35,290 nucleotides of DNA from positions 1 through 35,290 of the IMG/VR virus record IMGVR_UViG_3300027847_001126; one strand, 5' to 3'. Both the position numbers and the translations under genes were made by a program. This DNA comes from a virus. The notes beneath the pieces are model-generated. The model was not told the origin of the DNA and did not search any database. It was given only the letters and a program-made list of their open reading frames with translations. The number at the start of each line of letters is the position of its first letter. The stretch's first letter is position 1. Of this stretch, positions 1-9,900 are shown piece after piece.

Positions 1-617
1 TTACTCATGGTAGTGAAGAAATTATTCAAGGAATGAATGTGATAAACTCGGGAGGTGGTGCTGGTAAATCCATTGTATGTCAAAATGGAATTATCAATTT
101 AAGATCTGCTGCAACAGAGTCCACCGGCGGCTTATTATTTCAATTAAATAGACTTCCTTCTTCTTCTGAAAAAGGTGCGGCAGTTGCATCAACCGGATAT
201 ATTGCTATTACCCCTAAAAATCCAACAACAGCTAAAATAACAATGGAAACTCCACTTGGCGCTATAACTATGAAAAATCAAGTTGGAGAAATATCTCTTG
301 GAGATTCTCCCACAGGAGAAATAAAAATACAAAGCAGTGGAGGCGGGGCCGGAGCCGCAGGAGAAGTGACTATAACGAATGCCGCAAAAGGTAAAATAGC
401 AATTGATGGTGCCGGTTTAATAACAATTAAAAATGATGTGGCGGATTTGAAAAAAATTCTAGATGATTTTTTTATGGATTATATAATGCATCAACATGAC
501 TTAGTGGGGGGGAACTCTGGGGGCCCAATTGTTGGAGGCAAAGCACTTCCTATGACGAAGGGAACATATACGAAAACAGAAGAATCCAAATTATCCTTAG
601 CAAATTTATTATCATAA
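1..617 (+). CDS. Baseplate hub/spike protein, gp5-like, C-terminal part (5' truncated)
   Basis: The reading frame is open from base 3, with codons reading THGSEEIIQG before the first Met at 33, so the gene starts outside the window and the Met at 33 is internal. What is visible is a Gly/Thr/Ile-rich, beta-rich stretch of short repeated strands (ITIKN, ISLGD, IKIQS, ITITN-like), as in the OB-fold and beta-helix spike of T4 gp5 and gpV-type proteins. It ends with a helix (ADLKKILDDFFMDYI) followed by HQHDLVGGNSGGPI. A helix followed by an HxH and a Gly-rich tail is familiar from the C-terminus of phage hub/spike proteins. Any lysozyme domain would lie upstream and cannot be judged. Its position ahead of gp25-gp6-gp7-gp8 fits a hub gene. 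The family call is fairly sure; the exact gp5 orthology is inference. Confidence 0.6.
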   Translation, partial: THGSEEIIQGMNVINSGGGAGKSIVCQNGIINLRSAATESTGGLLFQLNRLPSSSEKGAAVASTGYIAITPKNPTTAKITMETPLGAITMKNQVGEISLGDSPTGEIKIQSSGGGAGAAGEVTITNAAKGKIAIDGAGLITIKNDVADLKKILDDFFMDYIMHQHDLVGGNSGGPIVGGKALPMTKGTYTKTEESKLSLANLLS

Positions 618-624
618 GTAATAT

Positions 625-804
625 ATGGCAAAAGACGAATGGCAACAACCAGATAAAATAGGAGCTCATCCAAAATTATCTCTGTTAGCTAAAAAATTGA
701 AAGAATTAACGGAATTAGAAAATCAATTATTGAAAACCGTTAGAACAGATATAGAAAAATTTAACGAAGTTGAAATAAAAAGGAAAGAAAATAATGGCTC
801 TTAA
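625..804 (+). CDS. Small charged helical protein, 59 aa, function unknown
   Basis: The ORF runs from ATG at 625 to TAA at 802-804. It starts 7 bases after the hub stop and overlaps the next gene by 11 bases, so it fills the only gap between them. The protein starts MAKDEWQQPDKIG and then becomes a Leu/Lys/Glu-rich helix (KLSLLAKKLKELTELENQLL) with heptad-like spacing of Leu, probably a short coiled coil. I do not recognise the family. Small coiled-coil proteins next to hub genes can be chaperones or tail-assembly factors, but nothing here proves that. The tight fit between two structural genes and the AT-rich codon use like its neighbours support it as real. Confidence 0.6.
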   Translation: MAKDEWQQPDKIGAHPKLSLLAKKLKELTELENQLLKTVRTDIEKFNEVEIKRKENNGS

Positions 805-3800
805 GAATAACGCAGCTGATACTCACGCAATTACGGGAACTAATTTAGAACTAGATATTACTGCTCTTGGCCAACTCGACGGGGAAGCGTTCGGACAGTA
901 CGGAGCGGCGGCAGAAGTGTTTGAGGCGGATCTTTGGAAATCTGCAGCATTAGGAGATATTGGTTACTTAAAACCATTTTTTGAAGCAGCAAAAAAGGCT
1001 TTGGAACTTCATAAAGCAAATTCAGCGTTTATTAAAGAAATATATGAAATAAACAAAGCTCTAATGTTTGCTACCATAGATCCTATATTTGCGGCAATTG
1101 ATGCAATCTTAGATGAAATCTTAGCAATATTAAAAGATTTACGAGGTCTAGGTTTTTACATGCTACCAGTTCATGCTGGTTCGGTTGAACCAAATGTAGA
1201 ACGAAATCCAATGACGGGTGCTTTATTTTTTGGGAAAAATATTTATGTTCCTGCAACACGAATCGGACCCACTGAGTCTCCAGTGGGTTCCGGCAAGTAC
1301 CAGCCCGCCAAATTGGATGTAGCCGGTGTCGGCGATAAAATAGCCATAGATCCTATCACAGGCGAACAAAATTATGTTGAAGCTCCGGAGATGAGTGAAG
1401 ATCCACTTCTTTTTAAAAAAGGGGGGGATACGACAGGAGTCGTTGATAATTATTATATAAAAATGAATAAGTACACAGGTTTGATGTCATTAACTCCCGG
1501 CGGAATTATACAAACTATAGATAAATCTTTTGATGATTTAGGCGACGTACCGAAATTTTTTAAACAAGCAATTGCAGACGGAACGACAGAGAGTAAGTTG
1601 GATGAATGGATTCCCAATGTTGATATAAACAAATTTTCAGATTTAATAGATCCAAGTTATTATAAATCAGGCAGACCGATTATGTCTGATTCAGCTAAAG
1701 TTGGGGGCATTATTTTTATAATAGGGCTGCCAGATTTTGACAAATTTTCAAACGTTCTGACAAATTTTAATAAGCTTATAGAAATTAAAGGCTTTGTGGA
1801 ATTACTAAAAGATATTAAAAAAATATGGAAACCCGCTGCAGTTTCTCATAAATTATTAGTATCTAAAGTCGCGAAAATAGTCGTTGCTAAAGGGGCGCCG
1901 GCGAAAGCGGAAGGAAGAGAAGAAGTGAGAGGGGGAGGAGATTCGGCGGGGGATGGGAGAGATACAGATTTCACGGATTACTACGTTATGCAAGAAGAAA
2001 AATCCGGAGCATTTACAGTACAGGATCCAAAGAAAACCAATAGAATATTAAAAAATGACAGAGGAGTTTATGGCCGCGTAAAAGCTGTAGTAGAAACTAA
2101 ATCGTGGATTAATGAAGTCATGGTCCCGAACGCATCTTCATCTATGGATTCTCAAGATGTTGATATGACAGAAAGTAGAATAAAAGCTAAACATATAGGT
2201 CAAAAAGAAAATCGCAATCCTTTGCCATATATGAATCAAACATTAGAGATTGAATATTTAGAAAGTGGCTCTGAAGAGTTTGTATCAGGTGAGTTAATAT
2301 ATGAAGCAATTCCTTCAGTTGCATCCGGAATAAAGGGCGAGGAAGGAAAAGTCATTGAACCGGATGATCAACGGGAAGCTACATACCATCAAGTTAAAGA
2401 AGGAGAATGTGTAGTAGGCATGGTAGTAGATGCTTATGATGATAATGCTTTACCAGAATCACCTAACTGGTCCGGTAAAAGTTTAGAGCAACTGATTCCA
2501 GCTTTGGGTCCAATGCTTAATAAATGTGAAGCGGAAGTAAAGGGGATAAAATCAAGTGTCGCATCTGCTAAAAAAACTTTAGATCCTATTATAAAATGGC
2601 TCGATGATAAAATAGAAGATGTATTAGCTTTCGCGGCAGATATTGAAGTAATATTAGATTTATTCGCTAATGGTTTGCCAGCTGCCGGTATGTATTCTTT
2701 ATATTTAGAACCAAGAGTCGGGGGAATAACTACATTTAGAGAAAGAATGAATGCCGCAGGAGGCGAACTCAAACCACCAGAAGATTTAAAATTTTGTGCC
2801 GGAGTATGTTTTTTAGGAGGAGGACCAGACGATTCTGTACTTTTAAGAGGTATAGATATGTTGGCATTGTTAATGGGTTTAAGAGTACAAACTGCAGCTG
2901 AAACAAAAGTGGCTGCCGATATGAAGTCATTAGCTATTGATCCTTATGCCGGACCCGGGACTTTTGCAGATGATGGAACTCCAAACACCAAAGTGTACTC
3001 ACCGCCCGATGAGGTATTTTTCTCTGGCAAAAATTTTGAATGCATATTAACAACAGAGGATCCTGATGATGCAAGCGCAGTCTTCACACCATTAATTCAA
3101 GATACCGCTGCAGGTTCTACCAGTGGGATGGTTGTAGTTAATTCTAAATACTGGAAAATGTTAGGGGATCCTGTTGGAGATGACGAGGCTGTAACTGTTG
3201 GAGACTCAAGGCCCGCAAGTGAATTGGCTGTTGATAAAAAAGCATGGTTGACGGCAGCGAAGGCAGGGCTAGAGAAGATTTTAGAACTATTGGAAGGGCA
3301 ACCGACCGGAACGAAAAGTATACTAGCCCAAATAATGGAAGTTAATCTTTTCGGTTCTTTTCATCCAATAACTGAACAATTTCAAGGCGATGATATAAAC
3401 ATTTATGAAGAGTTGCTAATGTTGAGAGACAATGATTTACGAGAATTAGAATTATTGGTCTTCCGCATTAAAGAAATGTTACAAATAATTGAAATAAGCT
3501 TGATTCAAACGACTCAAGGCATGGAGGACGATGAAACTGTTGAAAAAGGAAGTATAAGAACTAAAGGTAAGACATTGATGATAATAAAAGGTGAATTTGT
3601 AGATGAGGTGGACGGCACTAACTTTAATGATTTTGGTCACCGGGAAGTCAAACCAAATACTACAATTACTATATTTTCCCCTCTTTTAGAATCTTCTGGA
3701 TCAACAAGATCTGTTGAAAGTTTATCTAATACAACCGTCGCCGTTCTTGACGAAGCATTTCCTGTAGATCTGGATACATCATTGTCTTATAATATACCTT

Positions 3801-4585
3801 TAAACAGTACTACACAAAGATTTGAACCATATGCTTCTGCAGACGAAAATAAAATTACGAATGCGTATTTAATCGACGGTGTGACTTCCAGTCCCGGATC
3901 TCCGGTTGGATCTCAAACCCATTACATACATCCAGGTTATAGATTAAGAGCATATAAAGCTAAAGCTAATACTGTTTCAATAGCTATTCCAACTAGCGCA
4001 GGCAAATATCCACAGCTTCCGGTTTGGAGATCAGGTGAAGCCGGCGTGGAAGGGGATGTACGAACTACCGCGAATTATCCAGCAGGTACTGTGTTAAAAA
4101 TTAACGGGACTGTGCCGGTTTCTGAAACTTATATTTCAGACGATACTGGTCTCGAGATTGTGCGCACAGAGGAAGAACAGGCCGTCGCCGATACATGGAT
4201 GGCCCTAGGTGTTGCTGAAGGTGATGAAATAACAATTGTTTTTGACGGTGAAGACAGCTACACCAGAGCGGTGGATCATACAATTGGGGAAGAATATCTT
4301 AAGTTGACCGAGGCACTGGTAGTAGGATCGTCCGTAAGCATGTTTCAATTTCACGAAGAGTGGTCTTTTGAAATATCAGCTGAGTCCAATGCCGAAGCGG
4401 TTATCAGTGCCGCAATACAAAAAAGTAGAAATAAATTTAAAAAGTTATTAGAAGATGTATCAGCACAAGCGGAAGAAGTTTATGAATATCTCGATACTAT
4501 CAATGCCGAAACGTGGCCGAAGTTGGGCACCGCGGCTGACAACATCCACATCAGCAGGGAACACATGGCAAAGCACCACCCATAA
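794..4585 (+). CDS. Large virion structural protein with duplicated module, 1263 aa
   Basis: This very long gene lies between the gp5-like hub and gp25, so it is probably a tail or baseplate component. I recognise no T4 equivalent. It reads as two related halves. Half 1 has helices (about 50-115), then GLGFYMLP at 118-125 and VGGIIFIIG at 303-311. Half 2 has helices (about 585-628), then AAGMYSLYLEP from 630 with VGGITTF after it, and CAGVCFLGGG at 668-677. A Gly/Glu/Arg-rich linker (about 365-393) separates them. The C-terminal third (about 920-1230) is beta-rich, and the last 50 residues form a helix ending in HMAKHHP. Similar helix/GxYxL/GG modules occur in large structural proteins of marine myophages, to my recollection. 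The start at 794 is the first ATG and overlaps the upstream small gene. Specific function is not known. Confidence 0.75.
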   Translation: MALKNNAADTHAITGTNLELDITALGQLDGEAFGQYGAAAEVFEADLWKSAALGDIGYLKPFFEAAKKALELHKANSAFIKEIYEINKALMFATIDPIFAAIDAILDEILAILKDLRGLGFYMLPVHAGSVEPNVERNPMTGALFFGKNIYVPATRIGPTESPVGSGKYQPAKLDVAGVGDKIAIDPITGEQNYVEAPEMSEDPLLFKKGGDTTGVVDNYYIKMNKYTGLMSLTPGGIIQTIDKSFDDLGDVPKFFKQAIADGTTESKLDEWIPNVDINKFSDLIDPSYYKSGRPIMSDSAKVGGIIFIIGLPDFDKFSNVLTNFNKLIEIKGFVELLKDIKKIWKPAAVSHKLLVSKVAKIVVAKGAPAKAEGREEVRGGGDSAGDGRDTDFTDYYVMQEEKSGAFTVQDPKKTNRILKNDRGVYGRVKAVVETKSWINEVMVPNASSSMDSQDVDMTESRIKAKHIGQKENRNPLPYMNQTLEIEYLESGSEEFVSGELIYEAIPSVASGIKGEEGKVIEPDDQREATYHQVKEGECVVGMVVDAYDDNALPESPNWSGKSLEQLIPALGPMLNKCEAEVKGIKSSVASAKKTLDPIIKWLDDKIEDVLAFAADIEVILDLFANGLPAAGMYSLYLEPRVGGITTFRERMNAAGGELKPPEDLKFCAGVCFLGGGPDDSVLLRGIDMLALLMGLRVQTAAETKVAADMKSLAIDPYAGPGTFADDGTPNTKVYSPPDEVFFSGKNFECILTTEDPDDASAVFTPLIQDTAAGSTSGMVVVNSKYWKMLGDPVGDDEAVTVGDSRPASELAVDKKAWLTAAKAGLEKILELLEGQPTGTKSILAQIMEVNLFGSFHPITEQFQGDDINIYEELLMLRDNDLRELELLVFRIKEMLQIIEISLIQTTQGMEDDETVEKGSIRTKGKTLMIIKGEFVDEVDGTNFNDFGHREVKPNTTITIFSPLLESSGSTRSVESLSNTTVAVLDEAFPVDLDTSLSYNIPLNSTTQRFEPYASADENKITNAYLIDGVTSSPGSPVGSQTHYIHPGYRLRAYKAKANTVSIAIPTSAGKYPQLPVWRSGEAGVEGDVRTTANYPAGTVLKINGTVPVSETYISDDTGLEIVRTEEEQAVADTWMALGVAEGDEITIVFDGEDSYTRAVDHTIGEEYLKLTEALVVGSSVSMFQFHEEWSFEISAESNAEAVISAAIQKSRNKFKKLLEDVSAQAEEVYEYLDTINAETWPKLGTAADNIHISREHMAKHHP

Positions 4586-4597
4586 TTTCATTAACAG

Positions 4598-4605
4598 CTA
4601 AATAA
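4598..4605 (+). promoter_or_regulatory. Possible late promoter element upstream of gp25
   Basis: The 41-base gap before gp25 contains CTAAATAA, which resembles the TATAAATA-type -10 element of T4 late promoters and its marine variants. It lies 22 bases before the gp25 start, with a GGAG ribosome-binding site at 4613-4616 in between. In an AT-rich genome such a match can be chance. Confidence 0.3.
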
Positions 4606-4626
4606 AGTAACTGGAGTAATTTATAA

Positions 4627-5049
4627 ATGGCAGATACAACATATACAGAACTTGAATATGATAAAGATACGGGTGCAGCAATATATTCTGATGTAGATTT
4701 ATCGTTCAAAGTTCATCCTATTACGGGAGATCTTCTCAAAACAAAGAACTCTACTGTTATAAAACAGTCTATGCGTAATGTTTTACAAACTAGAGAATTC
4801 GAAAGAATAGGACATCCCGAAATTGGATCAAATTTACAAGGTCTGTTGTTTGATCCCATGAATAAAATAACAGAAACTCGATTAAGATTAAGTATTGAAA
4901 CAACTATGCAGGCCCTCGAACCGCGTGCTATAATAAGAGATATCTTTGTGATAGCTGAAGAGGATTTAAATAGGTATAGAGTAAAAATAATTTTCACTAT
5001 GATGGGACAACAATCCTCAGAAACCTTCGAACAATTTTTATATAGATAG
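4627..5049 (+). CDS. 25: Baseplate wedge subunit gp25
   Basis: This is the 140-residue gp25-like wedge component, a small protein distantly related to the T6SS protein TssE, that joins gp6 and gp53 in the wedge and links baseplate to tube and sheath. The sequence shows the family layout: a short N-terminal tail, DVDLSFKVHPITGDL near residue 23, the helix VIKQSMRNVLQTREFER, then the strongly conserved GSNLQGLLFDPMN, and a C-terminal beta part ending in FEQFLYR. Its length is close to T4 gp25 (132 residues). A GGAG site at 4613-4616 supports the ATG at 4627. The gp6 gene follows after 8 bases, as expected for the wedge operon. I am confident of this call. Confidence 0.93.
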   Translation: MADTTYTELEYDKDTGAAIYSDVDLSFKVHPITGDLLKTKNSTVIKQSMRNVLQTREFERIGHPEIGSNLQGLLFDPMNKITETRLRLSIETTMQALEPRAIIRDIFVIAEEDLNRYRVKIIFTMMGQQSSETFEQFLYR

Positions 5050-5057
5050 GAAACACT

Positions 5058-6944
5058 GTGCCGGAACAATCAGCTAAATTACAAGTATCTGAATTAGATT
5101 ATAGTTCTATTAAATCAAACTTAGTAGCATTTTTAAAAAGTCAAAGTGAATTTTCAAATTTTGATTTTGCGGGATCTGGATTAGATGTTATAATGGATTT
5201 GCTTTCATATAATACATACTACAATTCCTTTTATTTGAATATGTTAGCCAATGAAATGTTTTTAGATACGGCGGAACTCAGAAATTCTGTTGTACAAAAA
5301 GCTAAACAATTAGGTTATACGCCGCGATCTGTGCAGGGAACTAAAGCAATTGTTCAATTAGAAATAATTCCGAGTGATTCTGCAACATCTATGATTGTTG
5401 AAAAAGATAAAAGATTCTCAACAACTATTGATGAACAAAAATACATATTTACAACAGCAAATTCTTATTCCGGAATATTGGATGATTCAGGAAAATTTAC
5501 GATAAGGGATGTTCAATTAAATCAAGGTATCAGATTAACACACAAATATAAAGTTGATTATAATAATAAAGAACAACAATTTATATTACCAAACACAAAC
5601 ACCGATGTAACAACTCTTTCTGTTGTTATAAAATCTTCACCCACTTCAACTGAAACACATTCCTATCAATTAATATCAGATACAGTTAAAGTTACACCTA
5701 CATCTAATGTATATTTTTTATATGAAACTTTTGAAAATAAATTTGAAGTTCAATTCGGAGATAATAAAGTTGGATATAGGCCGGCAGATGGAAGTCAAGT
5801 TATTTTAGCTGCGAATATATCCGATGGAACAGCTACTAATAAAGCAGTAGCATTTAGAGCAATAGATGCAATAGGTGGATATTCTAATGTTTCTGTGCTT
5901 ACTACAACAGCTGGATATGGTGGAGGCAGCAGGGAATCTGTTGCTGAAATTAAGTATAATGCACCAAAATTATATGAAACTCAAAATAGATGTGTAACAT
6001 TAAATGATTATAAAAGAGTTGTGGAAAAAGAATGGGTTAATGCTGAATCCGTAACATGCTGGGGTGGAGAACAAAATGACCCTCCGAGATATGGAAAAGC
6101 TTATATTGCTGTTAAACCTAAAAGTGGATTATTTTTAACAACAAAAGATAAAGAAGTTATTAAAAAAGAAATTTTAGCAACAAAGAATATGGTATCTGTT
6201 ACGCCAGAAATTGTGCCACCGGATTATCTATACATATCAATTATCGCTAACGTTCGATATGATCCAAATAAAACTGTACAATCACCCCAAGAAATAGGTG
6301 AAAGAATTGTTTCAACTGCTCTAGATTATAATATTGAGGAATTAGGAAAATTTGATTTAAGATTTAGATATTCACGATTAACCACTTTAATTGATAATTC
6401 TGATCCAGCTGTTTTGAACAACCAGACAACAGTTTTATTATTTAAACGATTAGTAGTTGAGCTCGGCCAGGCATTTAACTATTCTCAAAATTTTTCTAAT
6501 CAGATAAAATATCCTTATAAGGGATATAAGGGAGCATTATCATCTTCAAAATTTGAATATATCAATGAAAATACTGATGTATTAGAACAAAATACATTAT
6601 TAAATGATGCTGACGGAATTATTCAAGTTGTGAAAGAAGAAGCCGGCGCAGTAGCAATTGTTAATTCTAATGTGGGAACAATAGATTATGAAACTGGTAA
6701 AATGACGTTGGTAGGATTTAAACCTAATTCTGTCGAGACGGTAGTAAATAATAATACTATTGAAATATATGTTGAAACCAATATTCAAGATGTTACCCCC
6801 ATTAGAGAACAAGTTATAATAATTAATAGAAAAGATGTAATAGTTAATATGATAGTAGACACGGCCTTATCTACTGGCGATTTTGTTCAGGGAACTGTTA
6901 ATGAAACGCCGGCTTTGGTAGTATATGGAGCTAATACCGCATAA
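5058..6944 (+). CDS. 6: Baseplate wedge subunit gp6 (Baseplate_J-like)
   Basis: This protein forms the inner ring of the baseplate with gp25, gp53, gp7 and gp8. The N-terminus shows the gp6 pattern: a short helix (YSSIKSNLVAFLKSQ), FDFAGSGLDVIMDLLSYNTYYNSFYLNMLANEMFL-type residues at about 33-70, then RNSVVQKAKQLGYTPRS. The middle holds the J-like part with YETQNRCVTLNDYKRVVEKEW (about 303-325). Its length of 628 is close to T4 gp6 (660). The start is GTG at 5058, preceded by AGGAAA at 5048-5053; no better in-frame ATG precedes the conserved N-terminus. The stop overlaps the next start by one base (TAATG), suggesting coupled translation with the gp7-like gene. Confidence 0.93.
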   Translation: MPEQSAKLQVSELDYSSIKSNLVAFLKSQSEFSNFDFAGSGLDVIMDLLSYNTYYNSFYLNMLANEMFLDTAELRNSVVQKAKQLGYTPRSVQGTKAIVQLEIIPSDSATSMIVEKDKRFSTTIDEQKYIFTTANSYSGILDDSGKFTIRDVQLNQGIRLTHKYKVDYNNKEQQFILPNTNTDVTTLSVVIKSSPTSTETHSYQLISDTVKVTPTSNVYFLYETFENKFEVQFGDNKVGYRPADGSQVILAANISDGTATNKAVAFRAIDAIGGYSNVSVLTTTAGYGGGSRESVAEIKYNAPKLYETQNRCVTLNDYKRVVEKEWVNAESVTCWGGEQNDPPRYGKAYIAVKPKSGLFLTTKDKEVIKKEILATKNMVSVTPEIVPPDYLYISIIANVRYDPNKTVQSPQEIGERIVSTALDYNIEELGKFDLRFRYSRLTTLIDNSDPAVLNNQTTVLLFKRLVVELGQAFNYSQNFSNQIKYPYKGYKGALSSSKFEYINENTDVLEQNTLLNDADGIIQVVKEEAGAVAIVNSNVGTIDYETGKMTLVGFKPNSVETVVNNNTIEIYVETNIQDVTPIREQVIIINRKDVIVNMIVDTALSTGDFVQGTVNETPALVVYGANTA

Positions 6945-9900
6945 TGGCTGATAATAGAATTTCTGAAATTATTCAAAATCAATTACCTTCCTTTTTTACG
7001 GAGGAGGGTTCCAATCTCCCTCTCTTTCTTACTAAGTATTTTGAATTCCTAGAATCTTATCAAATAGAATATACCGATTTAATTTTAGACGAATATAATA
7101 TAGTTCTTGAAGATGATGCCGATGCTTATTATATTTACGGCACAGCTCTGGATGATGGATTAATATACTCACCATCCGATTTAGAAGTTGAATATGATGT
7201 CGGATTACAAACAGGTTATTATTTTCCAATATATGGTAATAGGCCAGATGCGATAGCAGCTTCTGATGATCCAGGAATAGTTTATGAATTACACTTAGAA
7301 GAATTCGCCGGACGTACATTTTATATGCCCCAAAAAGGTGGAGAAAGCGGCGTCAACTTCGGAGTATATGAAAACGATCCACCTACAACAACACTTACCC
7401 AATATGCCACTTCCGGACGAAAATTTCTATTAGAAAGCACAGAAGACGATAATCCGAGTGTCAGTGAAATTCATGAATTATTGGTTGAATCAGATAGAGA
7501 TCCAACTACCGCAACATTTTCATTAGGTGAATTAATTGTGGGTGCCGTTTCTGGAACTGAAGCAATAATTACGGGTGTTCAAAATCACGGTGTTTTTCCA
7601 GCAGGCAAATATCAATCTGCAGATATTACCAGTAAAAATTATAAAACCGATCCTCATGTATTATTTGCGCGCCCCACAAATACTAAAGCTTTTCTTCACG
7701 GTGAAGAAATAGTTGGAAAAAGATCTAGAGCAAAAGCAGTAATTGGTCAAACCGATAAAGACATTAAAAGAAATCCTCTCCGAGGGGCGGCTGATTTAGA
7801 TTTGGTTAATGATATAGATGAAACCGATAATATGTATTTGGAGAGGTTCCGGGATGATTTTCTAACAAATATTCCTATCGGTGCCATTGGAGATTTAAGA
7901 CAAGCGATAAAAACCGCCAGAGAAATTTATAGGTCAAGAGGAACAGAGGATTCATTTTTATGGTTATGGAGAACTGTTTATGGATCGGAGCAACTTTCCT
8001 TTATATATCCAAAAGAAAGATTATTAAGACCATCCGACGGAACTTGGAAATCATTAAAATCTATTAAAATTTTTACTGGAGCAGCTTTAAATCCAGATGA
8101 TTTTAATAGTAAAATTATTAAAGGTGAACAATCTCAAGCAACAGCTACTGTTGATAATTCAATTTCATATTTTGAAGGAACAACTGGTGTAACAGAATTA
8201 TTTTTAACCGATTATACCAAAGGATATGATGTTCGTTTTGATGCCTATTCTGATTTTCAATCAGACGAAACAATAGCAACAATTGAAACATATATTGACG
8301 CAGAATTAATGGGAAGTGATAATTCGGAAGATGTGGTTAAATCAATGACCTTCCCGACAAAATCCTCTCGGGGAACATGTATTGCGGTTATTGGGGAAAT
8401 TGATATTATAAGTAATGGAACAGGATATGCCATTAACGATGAACTTATAATTACAGGAGGTGCCGGAAAAGGTGCTGTTGCACGCGTTGCGTCAACTGCT
8501 AATGGTGCTATTGATGAAGTTATCATTGATGATGGAGGTAATGGTTATTATGGAGGCGAACGTTTAGAAATTAATAATTCTGGAACCGGAGGAAGAGGAC
8601 ATACCGGCGTAATTTCCAAAGTGCTTCCCACAGGAGTGTTTAGAAGTTCTAATACAAAGGTTAGCGCAGCTATATCAGTTGCTGAAGGTGGAACTGCTGA
8701 ATCAGCTATATTATTAAATTCGGCTTCTTTTTCTATCGAAGAAGAAGATGTTAAATATCCAGAAAATATTAATACACACTTTAGTTCAAGTAATACAATT
8801 ACGTTTGTTGCGGAAGTAGCAAATCAAGATACCGCAGAAGGTGGAGCAAGTATATTATTAGAAGAAGGAACAGGTTTAATTCTTATTGATAGTACAGATG
8901 GAAGTTCTGATGCTGGAGATAATATTCTTTTCCACACTGAGGCTTTTGAAGATGATATACAACCAGGTTATTTTGTATATGATTCTAAAACAGGAACCAG
9001 AGGAACAGTTGCAGGGCCCTCAGTAAATAATTCAACTTTTGTATATGCATTAGAAAGTCCACAGGCTCCTAATTTTGTTGAAGGTTCAGCGTGTGATCTT
9101 TATTATAGTGCAAATGGATCTGCAGTTCCTGGTAAATCTAATATGTTTACCATTAACACGATTCAACCCGCCGGCTATTATGAAATTAAAGATGAAGAGG
9201 GATTATTTGCAAATCCATTAGGAGATGGTTCAAGATCAGTTTCAGATTATTATGGAGGAACTGCTTATACTTATACAGGTTTCGGGTCCATTTCTGAAAC
9301 TCGAGTAATAACTACAGGACTTGATTATATAAGAGCTCCTAGATATGCAGCAAAAAATGAATCTACTTTAGGTCTAGAACAATGGAGATTTGAAGATCCT
9401 ATAACAGGAAAAAATACTGGTCGATTAACATATTTAAATTTTGATGAAAATGTTTATGGAAAATATAGATTTGGCGAATCTGTTATAGGGGTAACATCTG
9501 GCAAGAAAGCAAAAGTAATATTACCTTCTGTTAATTCTACATCAAATTCTACTTTTAGTACCATGAAGGTAAAAGATGAAGAAGCAACTTTTTCTCTTGA
9601 AGATGTAAATGTTCTTCAAAATAATATTGGAGACTTTGAGGATGGAAGTATTTCAGGACTTTCGGCTTTTTCTTCAAAAAGAACAGCCGTAGATACTGGG
9701 AGCCACACACTTTCAGTAGAAACATCAAATACTATTTCTGGTTCATATAGTGGTAAGATAGCGATTAATGATCAGTTAGAAACTTATATTGGTTTACGTT
9801 CAATAGATAGTGAAGAAGGTGAAGCATATGCGAATACTATTATTCCAGGAAATCAATATAATGCTAAAATTTCTTTTAGAGGCAGCAAAAGTCTCAAGTT

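Noticed and set aside
491-673. Minus-strand open frames here and at many other places (for example 2434-2772, 4713-5069, 7032-7319, 30041-30334, 31880-32242)
   Set aside because: They lie inside strongly supported plus-strand genes, lack recognisable domains and are expected shadows in AT-rich sequence.
4586-4626. Rho-independent terminators in the intergenic gaps (also 13586-13617, 26436-26468, 29314-29353)
   Set aside because: No GC-rich hairpin followed by a T run was seen in any of these gaps.
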